NCBI GenBank assembly: GCA_942491955.1
Contig: CALOCV010000025.1
Span: 1-40,373, forward strand
DNA from: CALOCV01 sp942491955
GTDB lineage: Bacteria; Chlamydiota; Chlamydiia; Chlamydiales; CALOCV01
DNA length: 40,373 nucleotides
Direction of reading: 5' to 3'
The notes under the pieces are model-generated. The model was not told where the DNA came from. It saw nothing but the letters and a program-made list of their open reading frames with translations, and ran no database searches. This document shows, piece by piece, positions 33,753 to 40,373 of the stretch (within the stretch, counting starts at the first letter, position 1; every line of letters begins with the position of its first letter). A program made the position numbers and the translations under genes.

Positions 33753-35681
33753 ATGTGGTTTACTATGCGTTTCCTAGGTGTTTTGTTTGCAATAATTTTA
33801 TTTATTTGTGCGAAATTGCCAGAATTGGACAATTTGCAAGCAAAAGACAAGATTGAGGAGATTCTTCAGTCGCATGTTGAACACAAAAAAATCTCCGAAA
33901 AGGTGCTTTTGCGAGCATTTCACAATTTTCTTGAAGAGCTTGACCCACAAAAAAATTATTTTACAAAACAAGACATCGCTTTGTGGTTAGATCCCAATGA
34001 AGCGGAGATGGCGCATTATTTAATCGCTTATGAGCAAACCGATTTTTCTCCATTTGCTTTGATGCATGAGAAAATGATGGAAGCTGTGAAAAGGAGAAAA
34101 GAGTGGGAGAAAATCGATTTATTTGTTGAAGATCCCTCATTTGAAGAGGAGAAGAGTAAAAAAGAGGAGGAGTGGGCAGAAAACGGATCGCAACTCGTAG
34201 AAAGATGGAAAAAAAGGCGACAAGCCGAATGGCATGCTCTTCAGAAACTGGAGCCTGCGTTTCAGGAGAAGGCATTGTATCGTTTAGGGAAGCAAAGAGA
34301 GAAGTTCCATCGGGAGATATTGGAAGAAAATAGTGCAACGCGAGAGAAGTGGCGTTTGGCGAAAATTGTAAAAGCGTTTGCAGGCGCTTTGGATGGACAC
34401 ACCTCTTATTTTACCCCTGGGGAAGCGGCGCAATTTCTCATTAGCGTTCAGCAGCGACTGTTTGGTATTGGTGCGCAGTTGCGAGACGATATGGATGGTT
34501 TTACTGTGGTGAAAGTGGTTGAGGGGGGGCCGGCTTCTGTTGAAGGGAGGCTTCGCAAGAATGATAAACTCGTAGCTGTCAATGGGGAACCGATTATTGG
34601 AATGGAGATTTCTGATGCGATTGAGTTGATTCGAGGGGAGGAAGGGTCTGCTGTCATCTTGACAGTGGTTCGGAAGAGTCGGGGTGAGGAGGGGGTACAG
34701 GAGCAGCTCATCGATGTGTCGGTACCTCGTGGGGAAGTTATTTTGAAGGAGACTCGATATGAGAGTTGTGTCTATCCTTGTGGGGATGGGGTTGTAGCGC
34801 ATCTTCGGCTTCATTCCTTTTATCAAGACCCTCAAAGTTCTTCGTCGGACGATTTAGCAAAGGCGTTAAAGCAGATTCAGCGCGAGTACAAAGTGAGGGG
34901 GGTGATCCTCGATTTACGATACAATTCGGGAGGAATGTTGACACAAGCGATTGCGGTGACTGGGTTATTTATTAAAAAGGGAATCGTTGCTTCTATTAAG
35001 GATGACCAGGGACGTGTGCAGCATTTGCGCGATTTAGATAGTCACATGTTATGGGGAGGGCCGTTGATTGTGTTGGTCAATCGAGCGAGTGCCTCTGCGT
35101 CAGAGATTGTTGCGCAAGCCTTGCAAGACTATGGAAGAGCGGTTTTAGTGGGTGATGATCGGACGTTTGGAAAGGGGTCATTTCAGACCTTTTCTCTTCA
35201 CACGGGATTGGGAAAAAAAGTGAATCCTCAAGGAGAGTATAAAGTCACTAGGGGGAAGTATTACACGGTTTCTGGAAGGACGCCGCAGCTTGAGGGGGTG
35301 ATTTCGGATGTGGCGATTCCTGGGGTATTAACGGGGATGGATGTTGGCGAGAAATTTGGGAAGTATCCTTTGGAGAGCGATCGACTGAAGGAAAATTTTC
35401 ACGATGACCTTGCTGATGTTCCCTATTTACAAAGAGATCGAGTAAAGACGCTTTATAAATTTGATTTACAGCCTCGTTTAACCCGTTACACAGATCATAT
35501 TCAGACTTTAAAGAACAATGCTCAAGAGAGGATTGCTGCGAGCAGAAATTATCAATCCTTTCTTCAAGAGGTGCAAGAGAAAGAGGGTAAGGGGGGGAAG
35601 AGACGTCGTTTTGGTCAGAACGATCTCCAATTGGAAGAGACGATGAATGTCATGAAAGAGCTCATTTTATTAGTAGAATAG
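33753..35681 (+). CDS. tsp: Tail-specific protease (Tsp/Prc-type S41 peptidase)
   Basis: The ATG at 33753, ten bases after AAGGAG, is a better start than 33723. A signal peptide or anchor (MRFLGVLFAIILFICAKLP) opens a protein of about 642 residues. The Tsp N-terminal domain (FLEELDPQKNYFTKQDI) is followed by a PDZ domain (VVEGGPASVEGRLRKNDKLV, about 265-285) and the S41 protease domain: GVILDLRYNSGGMLTQAI, LVNRASASASEIVAQALQDY with the catalytic Ser, and GDDRTFGKGSFQTFSL with the catalytic Lys. The C-terminal helical region ends at MKELILLVE. It degrades proteins in the periplasm, recognising C-terminal tails. In C. trachomatis the counterpart is CT441, a few genes from euo (CT446). The tail-binding insert EEEKSKKEEEWAEN is long and charged. 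Confidence 0.9.
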   Translation: MWFTMRFLGVLFAIILFICAKLPELDNLQAKDKIEEILQSHVEHKKISEKVLLRAFHNFLEELDPQKNYFTKQDIALWLDPNEAEMAHYLIAYEQTDFSPFALMHEKMMEAVKRRKEWEKIDLFVEDPSFEEEKSKKEEEWAENGSQLVERWKKRRQAEWHALQKLEPAFQEKALYRLGKQREKFHREILEENSATREKWRLAKIVKAFAGALDGHTSYFTPGEAAQFLISVQQRLFGIGAQLRDDMDGFTVVKVVEGGPASVEGRLRKNDKLVAVNGEPIIGMEISDAIELIRGEEGSAVILTVVRKSRGEEGVQEQLIDVSVPRGEVILKETRYESCVYPCGDGVVAHLRLHSFYQDPQSSSSDDLAKALKQIQREYKVRGVILDLRYNSGGMLTQAIAVTGLFIKKGIVASIKDDQGRVQHLRDLDSHMLWGGPLIVLVNRASASASEIVAQALQDYGRAVLVGDDRTFGKGSFQTFSLHTGLGKKVNPQGEYKVTRGKYYTVSGRTPQLEGVISDVAIPGVLTGMDVGEKFGKYPLESDRLKENFHDDLADVPYLQRDRVKTLYKFDLQPRLTRYTDHIQTLKNNAQERIAASRNYQSFLQEVQEKEGKGGKRRRFGQNDLQLEETMNVMKELILLVE

Positions 35682-35799
35682 ACCACACCATGATTATTTT
35701 TTAACGCGAAGGGAGCATTGACAACACGGTCATATGCAGTCACTTGATATAGCGGGAAATAATTTCGAATTTAGCCATTTGAAGTGTGAAGACAGGTTC

Positions 35800-36809
35800 T
35801 TAGTTTTGGTAGGAAGGGGAGAGTTGTTTTTCGATTTTTTGAATTTGCCGTTCAGAAAGCCCTGTTATAGAGACAATGTCCTCTATAGAATTTCCCAATT
35901 GTAGCATTTTTTTTGCTATTTCTTGGGTCGTCTCTTCACGCCCCTCTTCGCGTCCTTTGGTTAGACCCGTGACTAATCCTTCTTCACGTCCTTCTTCACG
36001 TCCCTCTTCGCGTCCTTTGGTTCACGTCCTTCTTCACGTCCTTCTTCACGTCCCTCTTCGCGTCCTTTGGTTAGACCCGTGACTAATCCTTCTGTTAGCC
36101 CTTGATTGTAGCCAGCTTCTATACGTGCACAATCATCCATGATGGACATTTTTCGACGGTCATAGATGAAGAGCTCCTCTTTTGACCAATTGCACTCATT
36201 CACAATAGAAAAGGCCTCTTTGATCGCCTCTTCTTGAATAACGTGAGGAATGGCTTCGATGTCTCGCGCATTTTTTAAGAAATAGATCCACTTATCCCCA
36301 ATGGTGTGGAGATCTTCTTCTCTCTTTGTAAATTTGGGCAATTCGACAAAGGTAAAGGCAAAATCGGTCAGGAGATGTTCACTCGATTCGACTTCAAGAA
36401 TGCGGTGATTGGTGATGGGCGATGCACCCGGGTGGAAAGCAAAATTCAAAATACCTAAGAAAATAATAGGTCTTAGTCGATCGTAGGATTCTCCTGCATT
36501 GAGTTGGCTCGAATAGGCTTTTGAAGCGTAGTAGAGAACGCGACGATCAAAATGCTCCTGTCTGAGGACCTGCATTTCCACAATGTACTCCGATCCGCAT
36601 TGATCGCGGCAACGGACATCGAGAATGGTTTCTTTGGCTCCTTTGATATGAGGGGCTTGATGGGGATCGAGTAAAATGACATCGGTAATTTGTTCATCCC
36701 CTGTTCGGTTGAGGACGCTGTTGAGAAAACTGATGAGCAATGCTTTTTTACTATCATCACCAAAAATTTTCTTAAAAACATAATCGTTTGTTGGATCGAG
36801 AAAATGCAT
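35800..36809 (-). pseudogene. Rpn-family (PD-(D/E)XK) recombination-promoting nuclease, frameshifted in a tandem repeat
   Basis: From the ATG at 36809 the protein begins FLDPTNDYVFKKIFGDDSKK. It then has ETILDVRCRDQCGSEYIVEM, with the Asp and Glu-x-Met/Gln core of the PD-(D/E)XK domain, followed by RRVLYYASKAYSSQL and YDRLRPIIFLGILNFAF, the Rpn/PDDEXK-transposase pattern. After residue about 245 it enters GLVTGLTKGREEGREEGREE repeats. At 36022 a 22-base block present in the neighbouring repeat unit is missing, so the frame shifts and the listed product ends DVKKDVKKD at 35973. In the other frame the normal tail resumes (EIAKKMLQLGNSIEDIVSIT, GLSERQIQKIEKQLSPSYQN) and stops at 35800. Rpn nucleases promote RecA-independent recombination; many relatives are annotated as transposases. 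Confidence 0.8.
35935..36080. repeat. Tandem repeat region coding KGREEGREEG in the Rpn-like gene
   Basis: Units built from CTTCACGTCC and CCTCTTCGCGTCCTTTGG recur four to five times (plus strand). The TTAGACCCGTGACTAATCC block is present at about 35959-35977 and 36069-36087 but absent at 36022, giving the frameshift. Slippage between units would change the frame. Confidence 0.8.
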
Positions 36810-36985
36810 GAATAACCCTATGGTAAGTGAGTGGCTATGATAGAGGAAAAATTTTTAGTCGAAAAGAATTTTTGGTTGAATTTTTCTATACCCAAACCAC
36901 TTCAAGAATGGGTGTGAATTGTTGCGGCAAATCGGTCTTGTTGTTATGGTGATTCTTTTTCTTAACGGGAACCAAGGAAGAAATT
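36810..36985. other. Divergent intergenic region, Rpn-like gene / exported protein
   Basis: No gene is visible. Both flanking genes start here, so two promoters are expected. The plus-strand gene has GGAAG just before its ATG at 36986. I could not identify convincing promoter boxes. Confidence 0.5.
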
Positions 36986-37810
36986 ATGGAGTCTTTAATT
37001 AAATATCTGAAGATGTATTTATTTGGGGTTGTTGTATTGGCAACGACTTTTTTGGAAGGGGCAAGTCATCAAGACCATTCTGATGATATTGAAAAGGTGA
37101 GTTATGTTTTCAATTTCCCAGGAAAGGAAATTTCTGGTGATGTTATATCCTCCTTGGATTCTATGCATTTTTTGTATGCCTTTGAAGGCGATTGGACACC
37201 ATTGGAGATGTTATCGGGTTTGACTCGTGATGAGCAGCTTTTTTCTATGAAAGATGCAATAGAAAGTGAAGATAATAAAGCACTCACGGTTCAGTATTGG
37301 AGCCAAATATACGGTCTTTGTTTTGAAGGGAGAGTTCTTTATAGTTCGTTAGGGGAAAAATTAGAGGAAGAGGTATTCTACAGCAACCAAGCCTCGTTTT
37401 TTGATGGTGAGGGAAGTGCTCTTACAATTCCTAGTGAAGAGATTACCTATCCCATGACCATTACTTTTCTTTTTGATGGTGGAAAAATGGTTGAAATGGA
37501 TGTGCAGCAGGTGATGGAACTCGGTGAAGATCCCGCCTCATTGTTTCAAGACATTTTAATATCTAATCATTTTTCTTTCACTCTCTCCGATCCACAACTT
37601 TTTAAAGAGATGAACAGACAAGAATATCAAAGTTTCCTACGCGATAGGAAATGTGGATTTTGGGGGGATGTCTTTTCCGATATTTATGAAGGGACCTGTG
37701 CTTTTGGGAGAAAAGCTTGGGAGTGGATTAAAGAAAATAAGGAGGAGGTTGTTAAATGGTGTATAGAAGTTTTGGAAGGAGAAGATCCTAAAGATAAGAA
37801 GAAAAAATAG
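36986..37810 (+). CDS. Exported protein of unknown function, 274 residues
   Basis: I do not recognise this family. The ATG at 36986 follows AAGGAAG. The N-terminus has a hydrophobic segment, YLFGVVVLATTFLEGASH (about residues 11-28), fitting a signal peptide. The mature part is acidic, with few Cys until the C-terminal third, which has three (RKCGFWGDVFSDIYEGTCAF and VVKWCIEVLEG); a disulfide is possible. It ends in a Lys-rich tail (DPKDKKKK), which is odd for a periplasmic protein. The next gene, also for an exported protein, starts about eight bases downstream, so the two are probably cotranscribed. Confidence 0.7.
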   Translation: MESLIKYLKMYLFGVVVLATTFLEGASHQDHSDDIEKVSYVFNFPGKEISGDVISSLDSMHFLYAFEGDWTPLEMLSGLTRDEQLFSMKDAIESEDNKALTVQYWSQIYGLCFEGRVLYSSLGEKLEEEVFYSNQASFFDGEGSALTIPSEEITYPMTITFLFDGGKMVEMDVQQVMELGEDPASLFQDILISNHFSFTLSDPQLFKEMNRQEYQSFLRDRKCGFWGDVFSDIYEGTCAFGRKAWEWIKENKEEVVKWCIEVLEGEDPKDKKKK

Positions 37811-37818
37811 ATAAAATT

Positions 37819-38754
37819 TTGTTGAGATTTATTTATTGCTTTTTTCTTCTAACGATTGTGCTTTTTGGATCATGGGCCGAAGCCAATCATTCGCTCATGG
37901 CCAATTTTAAAAGTCGCTATGGGCATTATACGAATAAACATGCGGGACAAGCTGAAGATTATTGCGCTGTTTCCCGACTCTATTGGAAAGATGTACAAAT
38001 CCAATCTCTTGCTTGGGATTGGATGGCACATTGGTTAGGACAAGGATACTTCCATTCTCAAATTGAGTTGGGGGGAGTTACTCATGCTTTTTTCCGTGAT
38101 GTCGATTACCATTACAGGGATGGCTCTCTAGAGGAATTAATTCCTCTTTGTGAGTCGCACCATTCTGCAGGAGATGGTGAGTTCATTTCGGCGTTTGCTA
38201 GCATAGGTTATTCGTTTCGTTTCCCTCGTATCGCCTTTGCTATCTCTCCTAATTTGGGGTTTTCGTATCGGCAACTCCGTTTTGTCATGACAGGAGGAAA
38301 TTTAATCTCTTTATTTGGGGAAGATCCTCCCGATTTGGGGCGAAGAAAGCGCTACATTGGACTTGATTCTTTTGCATGTAATCGTTGGTACAGCCCATTT
38401 TTAGGGTTGGATTTGGTTTGGGATCCATGGTCTAAGCTCCATATGATGGGGAGGATTGATTTCCATATTCTTCTCTTAAAGGAGACGGACTATTGGAATT
38501 TGCGTCCTTTTCGTTATACGTATTATTCACTTGGATTGGCTATTGTCATTGAATTGAACATCTTATTTCCCATCAATGAGCGCTGTTCCGTTGGTTTGCA
38601 GATCGGTCATGAGAGATGGGATGCAATGGAGCCGAGGATTAACTATACTTTTGTCGAAGATGATGGATCCATTACAGAAGTAAAGGGGCCTCACTATACA
38701 AGATGTTCGTTTGAGAATGCCTATATAGGGCTTGTTTACTCTAAAGTTTTTTAG
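37819..38754 (+). CDS. Probable outer-membrane beta-barrel protein
   Basis: The TTG at 37819 (another TTG follows directly) opens a signal peptide, FIYCFFLLTIVLFGSWAEAN. The product has 311 residues. The mature protein is rich in aromatic residues and alternating hydrophobic strands (FISAFASIGYSFRFPRIAFA, ISPNLGFSYRQLRFVMTGGN, HMMGRIDFHILLLKE, YTYYSLGLAIVIELNILFP). It ends in Phe (YIGLVYSKVF), the usual last residue of outer-membrane barrels handled by BamA. Chlamydiae carry many lineage-specific barrels; I cannot name a family. No Shine-Dalgarno is visible, and the short gap to the preceding gene suggests coupled translation. Confidence 0.7.
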   Translation: MLRFIYCFFLLTIVLFGSWAEANHSLMANFKSRYGHYTNKHAGQAEDYCAVSRLYWKDVQIQSLAWDWMAHWLGQGYFHSQIELGGVTHAFFRDVDYHYRDGSLEELIPLCESHHSAGDGEFISAFASIGYSFRFPRIAFAISPNLGFSYRQLRFVMTGGNLISLFGEDPPDLGRRKRYIGLDSFACNRWYSPFLGLDLVWDPWSKLHMMGRIDFHILLLKETDYWNLRPFRYTYYSLGLAIVIELNILFPINERCSVGLQIGHERWDAMEPRINYTFVEDDGSITEVKGPHYTRCSFENAYIGLVYSKVF

Positions 38755-38798
38755 GGTGTATTATCAACCGGATAAACTTGGTTTTATTTTTTTAGACA

Positions 38799-40265
38799 TT
38801 AATCCGTAAAGAGATCGTCAATTGTGACCAGTTGATCGACTATGGCAAGAAAGTGGAGATTGCGTTCGGCTCCATTGGCCGCAATGAGAGTTGTGAAGAG
38901 CGTTTTCTTGGTTTTTGTCTTTTGTTGAAAAAGATGCTTTTTATTTTGCCACCGTTGTGCATCGTCTTTTGTTAATGTGTAGGCGTTGTCAGAAAATTTG
39001 ATTTCACACAAGTTAATGCTGCGGTCGGCACGTTCGAGAATCAGATCGATTTGTGCTCCTTGTTCTGGTTCTCCTGGTTTAGGAATGAATCTCCAGCTCG
39101 AGTAAGCGGTGATGACGACTCCCAATTGGAGTGATCGGATGATTTTATCGATATGTTTTAGACATAGTGATTCGAACGAATAGCCAGCCCAGGAGCGGTA
39201 AGAGGGGGATTGATGTTGGCGGAGCCAGTATTCGGGACTAATGGTACGTAGTCCTGGGCCTATGATGGGTTCGACCCATGTGAGGAAAAACAGAGAGTAT
39301 TCGTCAATAAGAAGGTAGCGTCCTTCCTTCTTTTTTTTACCAAATTGGGGAATCATGGCGATAAAACCAGCCTCTTCGAGTTCAGTCAAGAGATCGGTAA
39401 AGCCACCTCCAGAGTGCAGTTCGGGCAGATAGTTAAGAATTTCATTTTTTGTTAGACCAGAGCGGTGTTGAGCGAGAAGTTGGACGAGTGTGACGTGTTT
39501 TTTTGCTCCATCAAATAGAGACTCGTAGAGGTGGCGGAATTCTCCTGACAAGTAGCTGTGAGGATTGAAAAACAATTGTTGAATAATCTCGGCTGAAGAT
39601 TTTCCTCGAGGGATCTGGCTTAAATGTTTAGGGACGCCACCCATCGCCATGTAGAGTTCTGTGATTTGCTTTCTATCGAGATATATATGACGAGATTTTA
39701 GGTATTTTTCTGTTTCCGCTAGGGAGTAGGGGAGCAGGCGTATTTGGCGTGTTAGTCTTCCGTAAAGTCCAGTGCGGTTATGAATGATTTTTTTTATCAT
39801 CCAAGAGGCAGCTGAGCCACAGACGATGAGGATGACACGTGGATCTCGAGAGAGATAGCGATTCCATATATGGTCGAGAGCTGTCAGAAATCCCGAACGG
39901 GGGGAAGCAAGCCAAGGTAGTTCATCAAAAAAGAGAATGATGTGTTGTTCTTCGGATTTTTTGATTTCTTGATAGAGAATGGAAAAGGCATCGACCCAAT
40001 TGTTGGGTTTTGATTTTTGTGGTTGTTTGCCAAAACAGTGTTCAAATTCAGTGGCAAAATTTTTCAATTGGAGTTGTTTATCTGCTTCTTTGATTCCAGT
40101 GATTTCGAAGTATAAGCCTTTATTGCGAAAAAATTGATTAATTAGGAAGGTTTTCCCCACCCGTCTTCTTCCATAAAGGGCTATGAATTCGGGTTCCGAG
40201 CTTGCTAGAATATCATGCAAAATTTTTTTTTCTTTTTCTCTGCCTATGATGGAAGCTTCTGACAT
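38799..40265 (-). CDS. AAA+ ATPase with C-terminal DUF234 nuclease-like domain
   Basis: I choose the ATG at 40265 (SEASIIGREKEKKILHDILA) because the in-frame ATG at 40319 lies inside the palindromic operator. The product has about 488 residues. Walker A is FIALYGRRRVGKTFLINQF, Walker B HIILFFDELPWLASPRSGFL, and the arginine region NRTGLYGRLTRQIRLLPYSL. A winged-helix segment (HRSGLTKNEILNYLPELHSG) leads to the C-terminal DUF234-type domain, where AQIDLILERADRSINLCEIK carries the Asp...Glu-x-Lys core of the PD-(D/E)XK fold. Such archaeal-type ATPases are frequent in mobile or defence regions. Their biochemical role is not settled. The duplicated operator upstream suggests tight control. Confidence 0.88.
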   Translation of the reverse strand: MSEASIIGREKEKKILHDILASSEPEFIALYGRRRVGKTFLINQFFRNKGLYFEITGIKEADKQLQLKNFATEFEHCFGKQPQKSKPNNWVDAFSILYQEIKKSEEQHIILFFDELPWLASPRSGFLTALDHIWNRYLSRDPRVILIVCGSAASWMIKKIIHNRTGLYGRLTRQIRLLPYSLAETEKYLKSRHIYLDRKQITELYMAMGGVPKHLSQIPRGKSSAEIIQQLFFNPHSYLSGEFRHLYESLFDGAKKHVTLVQLLAQHRSGLTKNEILNYLPELHSGGGFTDLLTELEEAGFIAMIPQFGKKKKEGRYLLIDEYSLFFLTWVEPIIGPGLRTISPEYWLRQHQSPSYRSWAGYSFESLCLKHIDKIIRSLQLGVVITAYSSWRFIPKPGEPEQGAQIDLILERADRSINLCEIKFSDNAYTLTKDDAQRWQNKKHLFQQKTKTKKTLFTTLIAANGAERNLHFLAIVDQLVTIDDLFTD

Positions 40266-40276
40266 TGGGATAACCG

Positions 40277-40363
40277 TTGACTTTTCGCGAAATATAGGCT
40301 TAATTTTGCGAAAAGTCAATAAAAAATGTAGATTTAGCGAAATATAGGCTTAATTTCGCGAAA
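40277..40363. promoter_or_regulatory. Duplicated palindromic operator upstream of the AAA+/DUF234 gene
   Basis: GCGAAATATAGGCTTAATTT followed by YGCGAAA occurs at 40287-40313 and again at 40337-40363, exactly 50 bases apart, about five helical turns. The inner copy lies in a larger palindrome with perfect 12-base arms, TTGACTTTTCGC/GCGAAAAGTCAA (40277-40319). On the coding strand each copy holds TATATTTCGC, which includes a -10-like TATATT. A dimeric repressor, perhaps the ATPase itself, could bind both copies. Confidence 0.65.
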
Positions 40364-40373
40364 TTTGACTTTT

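Noticed and set aside
35935..36080. The short repeats in the Rpn-like gene as a possible CRISPR array
   Set aside because: The units are coding, contiguous and lack unique spacers.

Overview
The window joins two unlike kinds of DNA. Bases 1 to about 6,860 are GC-rich and hold only broken genes of proteobacterial type: a flavin amine oxidase, a calcium-binding RTX/VCBS surface protein, an IS5-family transposase and an acyl-CoA dehydrogenase. Each carries one or more frameshifts. Bases from about 6,880 to the end are lower in GC, mostly intact, and clearly from the phylum Chlamydiota. They hold the type III secretion run sctJ - CT560-like gene - sctL - sctR - sctS - sctT, a gene that looks like the chlamydial developmental regulator EUO divergent from a tail-specific protease, recC/recB/recD, and an LplT-like transporter fused to an acyltransferase-like domain. 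The gene set and many mobile remnants suggest an environmental (amoeba- or protist-associated) chlamydia rather than Chlamydia proper. The junction near 6,860-6,880 cuts sctT, so it is either a chimeric join or a real insertion. The sequence alone does not decide.

Layout of the chlamydial part. 6.9-10.8 kb: type III secretion operon on the minus strand, with a near-perfect 42-bp palindrome between sctJ and the next gene. 10.9-12.4 kb: a methyltransferase interrupted by one TGA exactly where a zinc-ribbon cysteine is expected, then a NUDIX/NrtR-like gene. 12.5-16.1 kb: a good promoter with a palindrome over its start point, an exported HAD (DUF2608) + DUF952 fusion, an exported Ppx/GppA-like protein and a Sel1-repeat protein. 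16.1-16.3 kb: an array of five hairpins. 16.3-30.7 kb: recD, recB and recC on the minus strand, with about 6 kb of accessory DNA between recB and recC. 30.8-32.6 kb: LplT/acyltransferase fusion. 32.5-32.9 kb: three small inverted-repeat elements and the terminator of euo. 33.0-35.7 kb: euo and tsp. 35.8-40.4 kb: a frameshifted Rpn-type gene, two exported proteins of unknown function, and a DUF234-type AAA+ ATPase behind a duplicated palindromic operator.

The most striking region is the recC-recB boundary. The ancestral junction, in which the recC stop overlaps the recB start by 14 bases, survives at 27,399-27,412, but recB is cut there after about 29 codons. The same recB 5' end recurs at 25,691-25,816 and again at the start of the intact recB (21,347-21,472). 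Both truncated copies break at the same base and share the same few bases beyond it. The stretches between copies carry two unrelated AbiEi/AbiEii toxin-antitoxin pairs, an alpha/beta hydrolase, a decayed tRNA-like sequence, an IS5-family remnant, a GxxExxY unit and an IS630-like MITE. This looks like repeated site-specific insertion of defence cargo into the 5' end of recB, with each insertion supplying a fresh recB start. No integrase gene is visible in the window.
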